A DNA stretch of 18,095 nt from an uncultured Caryophanales bacterium (GCA_946622925.1 CAMOQM010000008.1:1-18095); one strand, 5' to 3'. Shown: positions 7,089-15,420, counted from the first letter of the stretch. Notes: generated by a model not told the origin, from the sequence alone. Numbers and translations: made by a program.

Positions 7089-8803
7089 TTCTTTAATTCC
7101 TCGTTAATGGCAAGCATCACTTTTTGTCTCACCTTGGTTATTTTGCGGTCATAGGTTAGCAAGCCGTTGGTCTCGCCTTCAACGTCGCATAATTGGGTCA
7201 AGACGGCGACGGACAAGCCTTTTTCCTTAAGCGGAATGACTTGCTTGCGATAAAGCTTCGTCAGCTTGTTCTCGAGTTCTTTTTGGTTTTTGACTCGACC
7301 ATAGCTAAAGTTTTTCTTGCTTTCGGTATGTTCTTCGATCCTTAGCGAATAACCGCCAAATTCGGTCAAGGACAAGATGCGACCTTGGGCGGGCTTTAGT
7401 CTTATCTTTATAAAATAAACGTGATGGGAGGAGAAGTCTCCAGCCCCTTGGTCGAACCAACCCGAAGTCGAATCGATAAGCCTAGTCGAATCTAGTTCCC
7501 TTAGCTTTTTGGTTAATCTAACGGATTCAAATTGGCCCCAGCCTTCATTAAACAAAGTCCAAATGGCGATACAAGGGCAATTCTTCAATCTTTCGACGGT
7601 TCCTTCCATTTCCTTTTCAAAGAAATCCCGGCCGGCTTGGTTTTTTCTACCTAGTCGCTTCATGGATTTGGTGTCATCGAATTTAAAGGGAATGATGGGG
7701 GCAAAAGCGATTAGGAAGTCATTATATTTAGCCCCTCCATTAACGAAGTCTTGGATGACGATCATGCCAAGGCGGTCGCAATGGTAATACCAACGCATCG
7801 GCTCAATCTTAATATGCTTTCTAAGCATGTTAAAACCTAGGCTTTTCATGGCCAAGATATCATCGACCATCGCTTTATCGGTTGGGGGAGTTAATCCCGA
7901 TTCTGGGAAATAACCCTGATCTAAAACCCCAGTTAGGAACAAAGGTTTGTTATTAAGGGCGAAAACCTCGTGCCCATTAACGTTTACCTTCGAAAATTTA
8001 CGTAATCCGAAATAAGAATGGACCGTGTCGGAATTGACGCTAACTTTAATATCGTAAAGGTCCGGCGTTTCCGGCGTCCAAGGTTTAACGATAGACAAAA
8101 GCAAAACAACTTTGTTGTCCTCGTTTAGCGAACCGGAAGCAACCATCTTTCCATTGAAGGCTACCTCGACTTTCGAGGATATAGGTTTACCTTCGAATTT
8201 AACGCCGATTTCCACCGCCTTTTCATCAAATAAGGGAACGATGTTCAGGGATTGGATGACTTGGTTTGGCACCCCTTCTAGCCACACGCTTCCCCAGATT
8301 CCCGAAGTCGGGGTATACCAGATGGTTTTGGGGTTTTCGGCTTGTTTGCCGCGAGGATATATTTCCGAAGTTGTATCGTCACTAACTTCAACCCGAATAT
8401 GGTTTTCCCCTTTTTTAGCTTCTAAACAATCCACGGTGAAAGGAAGATAACCGCCTTCATGGTGATAGATATGAATGTCGTTTAAATAGACATCCGCCAC
8501 TTGATCGACGGCTTCGAAATGAAGTAACACCCGTTGCCCGGTTAACCCTTCTGGTAAAACGAATTTCTTGTTATAGACGAGTTTATCGGTGGGTTTGATC
8601 CGCCGTTTGACATTCGAAGCCAAGGTTTCGACGGCGAAAGGCACCACGATTTCCCCATCATAGGAGGTTGAACCGTCGTCAGCGAGGATTTGGAGTTCCC
8701 AGATTCCGTTTAAAGAAAAATAGCTATCCCGCCTAAATTGAGGGGTGGGATATTCGCTTAAAGGCGAATTCTGGTCGATTTTTCTTCCTTCGAAAGTCTG
8801 CAT
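7085..8803 (-). CDS. Glycoside hydrolase family 2 protein
   Basis: This 572-residue retaining glycosidase has the GH2 layout: N-terminal sugar-binding jelly-roll domain (about 28-180, with LNGIWEL and SGIWGSVWLE), an Ig-like domain (about 182-270), and a TIM barrel (about 280-572). Predicted catalytic residues are acid/base Glu420 in LFNEGWGQFE and nucleophile Glu481 in LTEFGGYS. It is shorter than LacZ and lacks the C-terminal lactase domains. The NEGWGQF form and a C-terminal GLLTYDR segment point to a poorly characterised GH2 subgroup rather than classical LacZ. No signal peptide is seen, so it should act in the cytoplasm on imported oligosaccharides. The ATG at 8803 is the first possible start because an in-frame TGA lies at 8818-8816. 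There is no Shine-Dalgarno site. It leads the operon with the HAD phosphatase and esterase. Confidence 0.9.
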   Translation of the reverse strand: MQTFEGRKIDQNSPLSEYPTPQFRRDSYFSLNGIWELQILADDGSTSYDGEIVVPFAVETLASNVKRRIKPTDKLVYNKKFVLPEGLTGQRVLLHFEAVDQVADVYLNDIHIYHHEGGYLPFTVDCLEAKKGENHIRVEVSDDTTSEIYPRGKQAENPKTIWYTPTSGIWGSVWLEGVPNQVIQSLNIVPLFDEKAVEIGVKFEGKPISSKVEVAFNGKMVASGSLNEDNKVVLLLSIVKPWTPETPDLYDIKVSVNSDTVHSYFGLRKFSKVNVNGHEVFALNNKPLFLTGVLDQGYFPESGLTPPTDKAMVDDILAMKSLGFNMLRKHIKIEPMRWYYHCDRLGMIVIQDFVNGGAKYNDFLIAFAPIIPFKFDDTKSMKRLGRKNQAGRDFFEKEMEGTVERLKNCPCIAIWTLFNEGWGQFESVRLTKKLRELDSTRLIDSTSGWFDQGAGDFSSHHVYFIKIRLKPAQGRILSLTEFGGYSLRIEEHTESKKNFSYGRVKNQKELENKLTKLYRKQVIPLKEKGLSVAVLTQLCDVEGETNGLLTYDRKITKVRQKVMLAINEELKK

Positions 8804-8818
8804 GGGTTTATTGTATCA
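8803..8818 (-). promoter_or_regulatory. Extended -10 promoter of the GH2 operon, predicted leaderless
   Basis: On the minus strand TGATACAAT at 8818-8810 is a TGn extended -10 with hexamer TACAAT (8815-8810). Six bases later comes the ATG, so the expected +1 coincides with the A of the start codon at 8803. No -35 is recognisable; that position is occupied by the 14-base palindrome. No Shine-Dalgarno site precedes the ATG. Confidence 0.5.
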
Positions 8819-8828
8819 CGGAGAAGGA

Positions 8829-8842
8829 GTTTACTAGTAAAC
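8829..8842. promoter_or_regulatory. Perfect 14-base palindrome, probable operator in a divergent gap
   Basis: GTTTACTAGTAAAC is a perfect inverted repeat in the 49-base gap between the GH2 and ABC-transporter operons. It covers the -35 position of the GH2 promoter and lies 11 bases before the ABC ATPase start, so one bound dimer could affect both. I do not recognise the regulator, and no regulator gene lies next to it. Confidence 0.5.
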
Positions 8843-8852
8843 AAGCTCAAAC

Positions 8853-9569
8853 ATGCCCCGGAAGAAATTCGCCACCTTGGAAGTAAGTGGGCTTAGCAAG
8901 TCCTACAAAGAGGGGAAAACCCTAACCCCCGCCCTCGTCGAGGCGAGTTTTCGCATCTTTCCCGGAACCTTAAATATCCTCATCGGGCCTTCGGGCGCCG
9001 GCAAGACGACTTTGCTAAATATCTTAGGTGGAATGGATAACGCCGATGCGGGCTCAGTGGAGGTCGATGGCAAACAAATCATCGGACTTTCCGAAAAAGA
9101 ATTGTCTGCTTACCGTCGCGATAAGGTTGGCTTTGTCTTCCAATCCTATAACCTCATGCCGAATTTGACCGCTTTGGAAAACGTCGGATTGGCTACCGAT
9201 TTGAAAGAGGATTCTATCGACCCTAGCTTAGCCTTAGAAATGGTGGGTCTTTCCCATAGAAAGAAAAACCTGCCAAAACATCTTTCCGGCGGAGAGCAAC
9301 AAAGGGTTTGCATCGCTAGGGCCATCGCCAAAAACCCGGCCATCCTGCTTTGTGATGAGCCAACCGGGGCTTTGGACTATGAAACCGGGAAAGAGATATT
9401 GGGGCTACTTGAAGAAATGGCCCATACCCAAGGCAAGACCATTTTAATCGCCACCCATAACTCCGCCTTAGCTAGATTTGGCGACCATTTATTGGAGATA
9501 AAAGACGGACGCATCATCAAAGACCAGCAAAACGGCAAACCCAGGAAATTAAAGGACATCGTTTGGTGA
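8853..9569 (+). CDS. ABC transporter ATP-binding protein (MacB/LolD type)
   Basis: This 238-residue ATPase energises the FtsX-type permease encoded next to it. It has Walker A GPSGAGKTT (45-53), a Q-loop at Gln97 (VFQSYN), signature LSGGEQQ (144-150), Walker B ILLCDEP (164-170), D-loop GALD and H-loop His202 (ATHN). This is the MacB/LolD/BceA class, whose complexes act by mechanotransmission, moving lipids, peptides or antibiotics or sensing them, rather than by classical import. The ATG at 8853 follows an in-frame TAA at 8838 and has no Shine-Dalgarno site; a TTG at 8877 is an unlikely alternative. Its stop overlaps the permease start as GTGA, so the two are coupled. The 14-base palindrome upstream is a likely control site. 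Confidence 0.93.
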   Translation: MPRKKFATLEVSGLSKSYKEGKTLTPALVEASFRIFPGTLNILIGPSGAGKTTLLNILGGMDNADAGSVEVDGKQIIGLSEKELSAYRRDKVGFVFQSYNLMPNLTALENVGLATDLKEDSIDPSLALEMVGLSHRKKNLPKHLSGGEQQRVCIARAIAKNPAILLCDEPTGALDYETGKEILGLLEEMAHTQGKTILIATHNSALARFGDHLLEIKDGRIIKDQQNGKPRKLKDIVW

Positions 9570-11407
9570 AAAAGGACAATTATCTTAAAAACGTATTTCG
9601 CACCCTTTTCTCCAACAAGGGTCGTTTCTTAGGAAACTTCGCGGTCTCCTTGCTTTCGGTATTGATCACCTCGGGACTCGGCGTTTTACCTAATGCCTTT
9701 AAAGAGTCTTACCTCAAAAACTACGAGGTCCAAAAAGTCCCCGACATCATTTTAACTAGCAAAGCCAAAACCGGTTTTACCCAAGAACAAATCGATAAAA
9801 TCCTTACCTATCCAGAACTTGAAAGCGCCGAGACCTTGCTTTCAATGGATACCGAGCTCGAAGGCAAATACTATCGTTTCTATATCCGCGATTTCCAAAA
9901 CGGGAAAATGGATATCCCTAATCTCACCCAAGGTAAGATGCCTTCTAATAAAGGCGAGGTTCTGGCCTTAAGCGGAAACAACGTTAGGGATAACCTCAAA
10001 ATCGGGGATAAATTCACCTTCCCCACGATGTCGCTATTTTCCTTAACCGATATAACCGTCGTCGGGCTTGGGGAATCGCCTCTATACGCCCATAATGGTG
10101 GGAACCGGGTTAGGTTAGAAGACGAAAGCAACAAGAGCAACGTGGCAGCGATTTTCTACGTCGATAAGCGTTACGTGTATTCTTTTTTGGACAAATGGAA
10201 AAGCGATATCTATATAAGTTTGCCGACCCAGCATAAATACATGACTCCCGAATATAAACATGAAATGGAGCGTAAGCGGGATGCCCTTGTCGAATATATC
10301 GGTGGTAAAGAGAAGGCGGTTGGTTTGACCTTAGAAGAAAACGAATCCTATGCCCTATATTCGAACTACACCGATAAGATTCGCCTCATCAGCTATATAT
10401 TCCCCCTCTTCTTCATATTAGTTGGGGCCTTGGTCAATTCGATTACCGTCAATAGGTTGGTCCAAGATGAACGCTTACAAATCGGAACCTTCGTCAGCTT
10501 AGGCGAGCCAAAACACTGGATAATCGGCAAATACACCGCTTTTTCCTGCGTTTCGGTGGGAGTCGGTGCCTTGGTTGGCTATTTTGCCGGGGCTTCAGCT
10601 TTGCCCCCGGTGGTTTTGCCAGCCTATGCCTCGGTATTTAGGATGCATGGCATGGTTTGGGATTTCTTTTCCATTGTGGGTATATTCACTTTCCTCGCTT
10701 TGTTTTTGCTTGCTTACGTGATCACCGCCTTGACCGTTTGGCTCTACCTTAACGAAAAACCCGCCCGCCTACTTCACGAAAAAGCCCCTAAACCCGGCAA
10801 GCGGATCCTTTTAGAAAGAATTGGGTTTATTTGGAAACATCTTTCTTTCTCGATTAAGTCCATGTTCAGGAATATCTTCAGGTTAAAAAAGAATTTCATA
10901 TTGACCTCATTGGCGGTTGGGGGTTCGACGTTGCTGGTTTTCGTGGGCTTTAGCTTACTTAACGTTTCGGACGCTTTGGTTAATGACGAATTATTCAAAA
11001 CCGTAGCTTCCTCGATGGGTACCATTTCCACCACAATCATCATGCTAGCGGTCGCTATGGCGGTGGTTATCGTCTATTTGCTAGCCAATATGAATATCGA
11101 GGAAAGGAAACGGGAAATCGCCACCTTAAAGGTCCTAGGTTACCACGAGAACCAGTGCTGCATGTATTGCTTTAGGGAAATCGGTTTGGTCGCGGCCTTG
11201 GCCAGTTTGATCTCGCTTCCCATCGACGCTTACATTACCTCTTGGGTCTTTACTTTCCTTGGCTTTGGATCGCTATCCGACGTTAAATGGTGGAGCTATG
11301 TCTTATCCTTCGTGGTAATTCTTTTGGCGACCGCCATCGTCAACTTGTTGTTAATCCACCGTATATCCAAAATAGATACCACCACTTCATTGCAGACCAC
11401 CGAATAA
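9566..11407 (+). CDS. ABC transporter permease, FtsX/MacB type
   Basis: This 613-residue membrane protein is the partner of the preceding ATPase. By eye it has 8 membrane segments in two halves of four: about 24-42, 275-295, 325-345, 368-395, 445-466, 487-508, 539-560 and 577-597. A large extracellular domain (about 43-273, MacB-PCD-like) follows segment 1, but the corresponding loop in the second half is only about 20 residues. Coupling-helix motifs that contact the ATPase are seen in both halves: QDERLQIGTFVSLG (about 300-313) and EERKREIATLKVLG (about 512-525). I chose GTG 9566 (GTGA overlap with the ATPase stop, AAAGGA upstream) over the TTG one codon earlier. There is no histidine kinase or response regulator beside it, unlike many BceAB pairs. 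The transported or sensed compound is unknown. Confidence 0.9.
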   Translation: MKKDNYLKNVFRTLFSNKGRFLGNFAVSLLSVLITSGLGVLPNAFKESYLKNYEVQKVPDIILTSKAKTGFTQEQIDKILTYPELESAETLLSMDTELEGKYYRFYIRDFQNGKMDIPNLTQGKMPSNKGEVLALSGNNVRDNLKIGDKFTFPTMSLFSLTDITVVGLGESPLYAHNGGNRVRLEDESNKSNVAAIFYVDKRYVYSFLDKWKSDIYISLPTQHKYMTPEYKHEMERKRDALVEYIGGKEKAVGLTLEENESYALYSNYTDKIRLISYIFPLFFILVGALVNSITVNRLVQDERLQIGTFVSLGEPKHWIIGKYTAFSCVSVGVGALVGYFAGASALPPVVLPAYASVFRMHGMVWDFFSIVGIFTFLALFLLAYVITALTVWLYLNEKPARLLHEKAPKPGKRILLERIGFIWKHLSFSIKSMFRNIFRLKKNFILTSLAVGGSTLLVFVGFSLLNVSDALVNDELFKTVASSMGTISTTIIMLAVAMAVVIVYLLANMNIEERKREIATLKVLGYHENQCCMYCFREIGLVAALASLISLPIDAYITSWVFTFLGFGSLSDVKWWSYVLSFVVILLATAIVNLLLIHRISKIDTTTSLQTTE

Positions 11408-11418
11408 AGGAGACGTAT

Positions 11419-12609
11419 ATGGAAATTTCCAAGATCCAAAAAATCATCGCCCAAGAAGGGGCGGAAGCCTGGGTGCTGGTCGATTATGAAAACCGTAACC
11501 CCAATTTAGTCGCTTTCTTAGGCGAGAAAATGCTAACCAGGAAAATCATCATGGTGATTCCCGCCCAGAATAAGCCATTCTTGATTACCCACGCCATAGA
11601 CACGGTTTATCTCCAAGACGAAAAGACCCTCGCTAATTTCGACTTATGCGTCTACCACACCTGGCAGGAAATGCTAAGCCTCGAAAAAGAAAAGATTGGC
11701 GTCTTTAAAACCGTTTTAATGGATATTTCCGAATATGGCTTATTGCCGCGCGCTTCTTTGGCCGACCATGGATCGGTAGCCTATATCATGGGTTTAGGGG
11801 TTAAGGTGCTGCCTTCCGCTAACTTGCTTCAATTGACCTCCGCCATCGTGGGACACGAAGGATTATTAAGCCAGCAAAGAGCCTGTGCCACCTCGTTAAA
11901 AATCAAAGACGAAGCCTTTGCCCTCATCGCCCAGGAAATCAAAACCAAAGGGGAATCCGATGAACTCAGGATTCAAGAATACATCGCCAAAAGATATGAC
12001 GAAGAAGGTATGGTTTATGACGAGAAACCTTTGGTCGCCATCGGACCAAACGCCTCTAATCCCCATTACACCCCCACGCCTGAATCCCATAGCAAAATAA
12101 AAGAAGGCGACGTTGTCCTCATCGATATGTGGGCCAAATATAAAGGCAAAGGGGAAGTCTATTCCGATATTACCTGGATGGGTTATTGTGGTAGAAGCGT
12201 GCCCAAGGTCGTGGAAGAGCGTTTTAACTTAGTTAAAGCCGCTAGAGACGGGGTTATCGAATTCTTATCCCGCGAGCTTCCTAAGCGGGTTGTGGAGGCC
12301 TATGAAGCCGATGATGTGGCCAGAGAGATAATCACCAAAGGCGGATATGGGGAATATTTCATCCACCGCGTTGGCCATAACATCGCCGACACCGAATCGC
12401 CCCATGGCCCCGGCGCCAATTTGGATAATTACGAATCCCATGATTTTAGAAGGCTAGAAGAAGGCACCTCCTTCTCGGATGAGCCAGGAATTTACGCACC
12501 TGATTTTGGAGTAAGAAGCGAGACCGATCTCCATATAGAAAATGGCCACCTAATCGTAGTAGGCGGCCTGCAGGATAAAGTCATTCCGATATTGGCGCTA
12601 GAAGATTAA
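11419..12609 (+). CDS. M24 family metallopeptidase (Xaa-Pro aminopeptidase-like)
   Basis: This 396-residue cytosolic protein has a creatinase-type N-terminal domain (about 1-150) and a pita-bread catalytic domain (about 155-396). All five metal ligands of the family are visible: Asp236 (VLIDMW), Asp250 (YSDITW), His320 (VGHNI), Glu355 (DEPGIY) and Glu368 (RSETD). His216 (NPHY) fits the substrate His. Relatives remove N-terminal residues before proline, or hydrolyse related amide bonds. The canonical GHGIG reads GHNIA, and the DxG after the first metal Asp reads DMW, so it is a divergent member with uncertain substrate. The frame is open from 11287, but the ATG at 11419 has AAAGGAG at 11406-11412. 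It follows the permease stop by 11 bases and is probably cotranscribed. Its stop overlaps the csoR stop by 4 bases. Confidence 0.9.
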   Translation: MEISKIQKIIAQEGAEAWVLVDYENRNPNLVAFLGEKMLTRKIIMVIPAQNKPFLITHAIDTVYLQDEKTLANFDLCVYHTWQEMLSLEKEKIGVFKTVLMDISEYGLLPRASLADHGSVAYIMGLGVKVLPSANLLQLTSAIVGHEGLLSQQRACATSLKIKDEAFALIAQEIKTKGESDELRIQEYIAKRYDEEGMVYDEKPLVAIGPNASNPHYTPTPESHSKIKEGDVVLIDMWAKYKGKGEVYSDITWMGYCGRSVPKVVEERFNLVKAARDGVIEFLSRELPKRVVEAYEADDVAREIITKGGYGEYFIHRVGHNIADTESPHGPGANLDNYESHDFRRLEEGTSFSDEPGIYAPDFGVRSETDLHIENGHLIVVGGLQDKVIPILALED

Positions 12610-12866
12610 TCCATCCGATTAAGCAAATCCCGGATTTCGTTGATTTTATTATCCCTATCCTCTTCGTTAGCGGCGTGTTTTAAACAATGGTCCAAGTGGG
12701 CCGAAATAATCTCCCGGTTGGCATTTTTAAGCATGGCGATGGAAGAAAGAATCTGGTTAGAAATATCGATGCAGTAGGCATCCTCATCCACCATTTTAAG
12801 GATGCCGTCCATCTGGCCCCTAACGATGGAGAGTTGGCGCTTTACTTTGGCGTGATCGGCTTTCAT
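12606..12866 (-). CDS. csoR: CsoR-family copper-sensing transcriptional repressor
   Basis: This 86-residue all-helical repressor (DUF156/CsoR-FrmR family) releases operator DNA when it binds Cu(I). The Cu(I) ligand set is intact: Cys32 (YCIDIS), His57 and Cys61 in the HLDHC arrangement, which marks the copper branch rather than the formaldehyde branch (FrmR). The basic first helix (KVKRQLSIVRGQ) is typical of the DNA-binding face. It is the last gene of copA-copZ-csoR and its ATG overlaps the copZ stop (ATGA, 12866-12863), with AAGGGA 8 bases upstream. The likely target is the inverted repeat at 15421-15437 before copA, which makes the operon self-regulating. Its stop overlaps the convergent M24 gene stop by TTAA. 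Confidence 0.94.
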   Translation of the reverse strand: MKADHAKVKRQLSIVRGQMDGILKMVDEDAYCIDISNQILSSIAMLKNANREIISAHLDHCLKHAANEEDRDNKINEIRDLLNRMD

Positions 12867-13087
12867 GCGATTTTCCCTTTGTATTTATAGCCGGCGCCAC
12901 TGATGGCTTGTTCGAGAACTTTGTCAGATAAATCCGTCTTGGTTTTGATGGCTACTTTCTTATTGACAAGGTCAACCTTGGCCGCGCTAACGCCTTCAAG
13001 CTTTTCTAAGGCCTCTTTAACATGGGCGGCGCAGTGCTCGCACATCATTCCTTCTACGGAAATGACGATGGTTTTGTTTCCAAACAT
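12863..13087 (-). CDS. copZ: Copper chaperone CopZ (HMA domain)
   Basis: This 74-residue single heavy-metal-associated domain carries Cu(I) in the cytoplasm and delivers it to CopA and, in other species, to CsoR-type sensors. The metal motif GMMCEHC (13-19, Cys16 and Cys19) sits in the expected first loop, followed by the usual LEKLEGV..V.L..KKV pattern. The start has a perfect GGAGG (13100-13096) that overlaps the copA stop codon; the genes are 12 bases apart. Its stop is coupled to csoR by an ATGA overlap. A His before the second Cys (CEHC) is common in CopZ proteins. Confidence 0.95.
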   Translation of the reverse strand: MFGNKTIVISVEGMMCEHCAAHVKEALEKLEGVSAAKVDLVNKKVAIKTKTDLSDKVLEQAISGAGYKYKGKIA

Positions 13088-13099
13088 AGTGTTTACCTC

Positions 13100-15418
13100 C
13101 TATTCGTAAATCTTTGTTTTGAAAAGTCTAAGTCTAAGCGCGTTCAAGACAACGGTCACCGACGATAGCGACATCGCGATGGATCCAATCATCGGGGTTA
13201 AAACCAGATGGGATTGGCTACCCGTAAACCAGTTAGGAGGAACGCTTACTCCATATAAGGCCCCGGCGGCTAAGGGGATAAGGATAATGTTATAGAAGAA
13301 GGCCCAGGCCAAATTCTCTTTGATATTAGTAACGACCTTCTTGCTTAATTCGATAACCGAAACGACGTCTTTAGGATCGTTCCTAACCAAAACGATGTCT
13401 GAGCTTTCGATGGCGATATCGGTGCCGGCCCCAATGGCAATGCCCACATCGGCGCAGGTTAGGGCCGGGGCATCGTTAACCCCATCGCCTACCATAGCCA
13501 CCTTCAAACCCTGTTTTTGAAGCAAGGAAACAACCTCTTCTTTTTGGGAAGGAAGGACCTCGGCATAGACCATATCAACCCCAAGAAGGGAAGCGATGAA
13601 ATTAGCCGTAACTTGGTTGTCTCCGGTGAGAATTCCAACTTTTTTACCAAGTTTTTGCAAGGTTTTAACCGCGGATTTGGCATTTTCTTTGATAGAATCG
13701 GCTAACCCAAATACCGCCACGGGAACCTGGTTAAGGCTAACGTAAATAACGGTGTTTCCTTGACTAGCCCAGGAAGCGGAAACCTTCTTTAATTCGGAGA
13801 TGTCGATATTAGCTTCTTCCATCATCGCGGCGTTGCCGGCGAGAAGCTTTCCGCCTTCGACCCCTTTGCCAGGATGGTTGATAAAAGAGGAAGGTTCAAC
13901 GAAGCTAACGCCTTTCTCTTTTGCATAATTTACGATAGCCTTGGATAAGGGGTGCTCGCTTCTAGCTTCGACCCCGGCGATCAAAGGAAGGAGTTCTTCT
14001 TCCTTAGCGAGGAAATGGTGGTTGACGACCGCTAACTCGCCTTTGGTTAAAGTTCCGGTTTTATCAAATAAGATAACGTCGACTTTTTCCATCTTCTCAA
14101 AGGCTTCGGCCGATTTAATGAGCAATCCGTTTTCCGCACCTTTGCCGGTTCCGACCATAATCGCAACCGGAGTGGCTAAGCCTAAAGCGCAAGGACAAGA
14201 GATAACCAAAACGGAAACGGCGAGCTGGAAAGCCAAATTGACGTCAGGCCGGGCTCCATTATCAACCGGACCGACTCCGGTCAAGATTAGCCAAGCCACA
14301 AACGAAATCAAACTTAGCAAGATTACGCTTGGGACGAAGATCAACGAGATTCTATCTGCAAGTCTGGCAATGGGGGCTTTGGAATCGCTAGCCTGTTGTA
14401 CCAAGTCAACGATTTTGCCAATCGTGGAATCTTTGCCAACCGAAGTTACTTTGAAAATAAAAGTCCCATCCCTATTGACGGTGGCGCCGACGATTTTGGC
14501 GCCTTCGCCTTTATAAACAGGCAAGGATTCGCCGGTGATCGACGATTCATCGACTTCCCCATAGCCAGAAGTTACGACCCCGTCGGCGGGAATGGCCATG
14601 CCGGGCTTAACCATGACTAGATCCCCTTCTTGTAATGATTCGGTAGGAACTTCAACCGCTTCATCCCCTTTCATAAGCAAGGCGGTGTCTGGGGTTAATT
14701 CCATCAAAGACACGATCGAAGAAGTGGTCTTATCGGTGGCTTTGGCCTCGAAATATTTACCCAAGGAGATAAAAACCGGAATCATGGCCGCGGATTCGAT
14801 ATAGATATTCATCGAAAGTTTCATGACGGTCATTGAATCGCCATTAACCTGGGCGACGACCATGGCAACCAAGGCATAGATTCCATAGATGATGGATACC
14901 GAGGAGCCTAACGCGACCAAAGCGTCCATGTTGGGGTGAAGTTTGGCTAAGGATTTATAACCAGAAACGTAGTGATGGAAATTTAGCGCCACAATCGGAA
15001 CTAAAAAGACGAATTGGGCCACCACGTTAAGAATGCAAATCAAAGGCATATAAGGCGAAGCGTCGATGGCTTCCATAATAGGTGGGATCATCGGGCCCAT
15101 GGAGAAAACCATTAAAAGCAGTAACAAAACGATGCTAACGATTAATTTATTCCGCCTAACCCTTAATTCGGCTTTCCTTTTTTCCACGATTTCCTTTATG
15201 GAACGGTTAACGAAAATTGAACAGCCATATCCGGAAGAAGAAACGGCTTGGATGATAGCTTCCTCGTTAACTTTGGAATCGTCATATTCGACGACCATCG
15301 ATTTGGATAACAAAGAAACGTTGACCGCGGATACCCCGTCTAATTTGGCGACCGCCCGATTAACATTGGCTTGGCAGGCGGCACACATCATGCCCGTGAC
15401 TTCGAATTTACGTTTCAT
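13100..15418 (-). CDS. copA: P1B-type copper-exporting ATPase
   Basis: This 772-residue membrane ATPase pumps Cu(I) out of the cytoplasm. It has one N-terminal HMA domain (GMMCAAC, Cys12 and Cys15), actuator-domain TGES (295-298), the ion-path CPC (408-410), phosphorylation site DKTGT (452-456), SEHP (487-490) in the nucleotide domain, and GDGVNDAP (644-651). Membrane segments are visible at about 93-113, 125-145, 165-190, 203-222, 357-379, 395-417, 703-724 and 738-760. The YN (709-710) and MSLSS (749-753) signatures of the last two segments mark Cu(I) specificity. The start is ATG 15418, just after the CsoR-like operator, whose GGGGGT also serves as the only ribosome-site candidate. It leads copA-copZ-csoR. 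Length and domain order are normal; one HMA instead of two is common. Confidence 0.96.
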   Translation of the reverse strand: MKRKFEVTGMMCAACQANVNRAVAKLDGVSAVNVSLLSKSMVVEYDDSKVNEEAIIQAVSSSGYGCSIFVNRSIKEIVEKRKAELRVRRNKLIVSIVLLLLLMVFSMGPMIPPIMEAIDASPYMPLICILNVVAQFVFLVPIVALNFHHYVSGYKSLAKLHPNMDALVALGSSVSIIYGIYALVAMVVAQVNGDSMTVMKLSMNIYIESAAMIPVFISLGKYFEAKATDKTTSSIVSLMELTPDTALLMKGDEAVEVPTESLQEGDLVMVKPGMAIPADGVVTSGYGEVDESSITGESLPVYKGEGAKIVGATVNRDGTFIFKVTSVGKDSTIGKIVDLVQQASDSKAPIARLADRISLIFVPSVILLSLISFVAWLILTGVGPVDNGARPDVNLAFQLAVSVLVISCPCALGLATPVAIMVGTGKGAENGLLIKSAEAFEKMEKVDVILFDKTGTLTKGELAVVNHHFLAKEEELLPLIAGVEARSEHPLSKAIVNYAKEKGVSFVEPSSFINHPGKGVEGGKLLAGNAAMMEEANIDISELKKVSASWASQGNTVIYVSLNQVPVAVFGLADSIKENAKSAVKTLQKLGKKVGILTGDNQVTANFIASLLGVDMVYAEVLPSQKEEVVSLLQKQGLKVAMVGDGVNDAPALTCADVGIAIGAGTDIAIESSDIVLVRNDPKDVVSVIELSKKVVTNIKENLAWAFFYNIILIPLAAGALYGVSVPPNWFTGSQSHLVLTPMIGSIAMSLSSVTVVLNALRLRLFKTKIYE

Positions 15419-15420
15419 AG

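Noticed and set aside
11287..11418. Upstream extension of the M24 frame into the permease gene
   Set aside because: It overlaps 40 codons of the permease in another frame, and the ATG at 11419 has AAAGGAG and begins the conserved domain.
12625..12637. AAATCC-C-GGATTT palindrome near the M24/csoR convergence, as a possible terminator
   Set aside because: It leaves a one-base loop, lies within csoR coding sequence and has no following T-run in a useful position.
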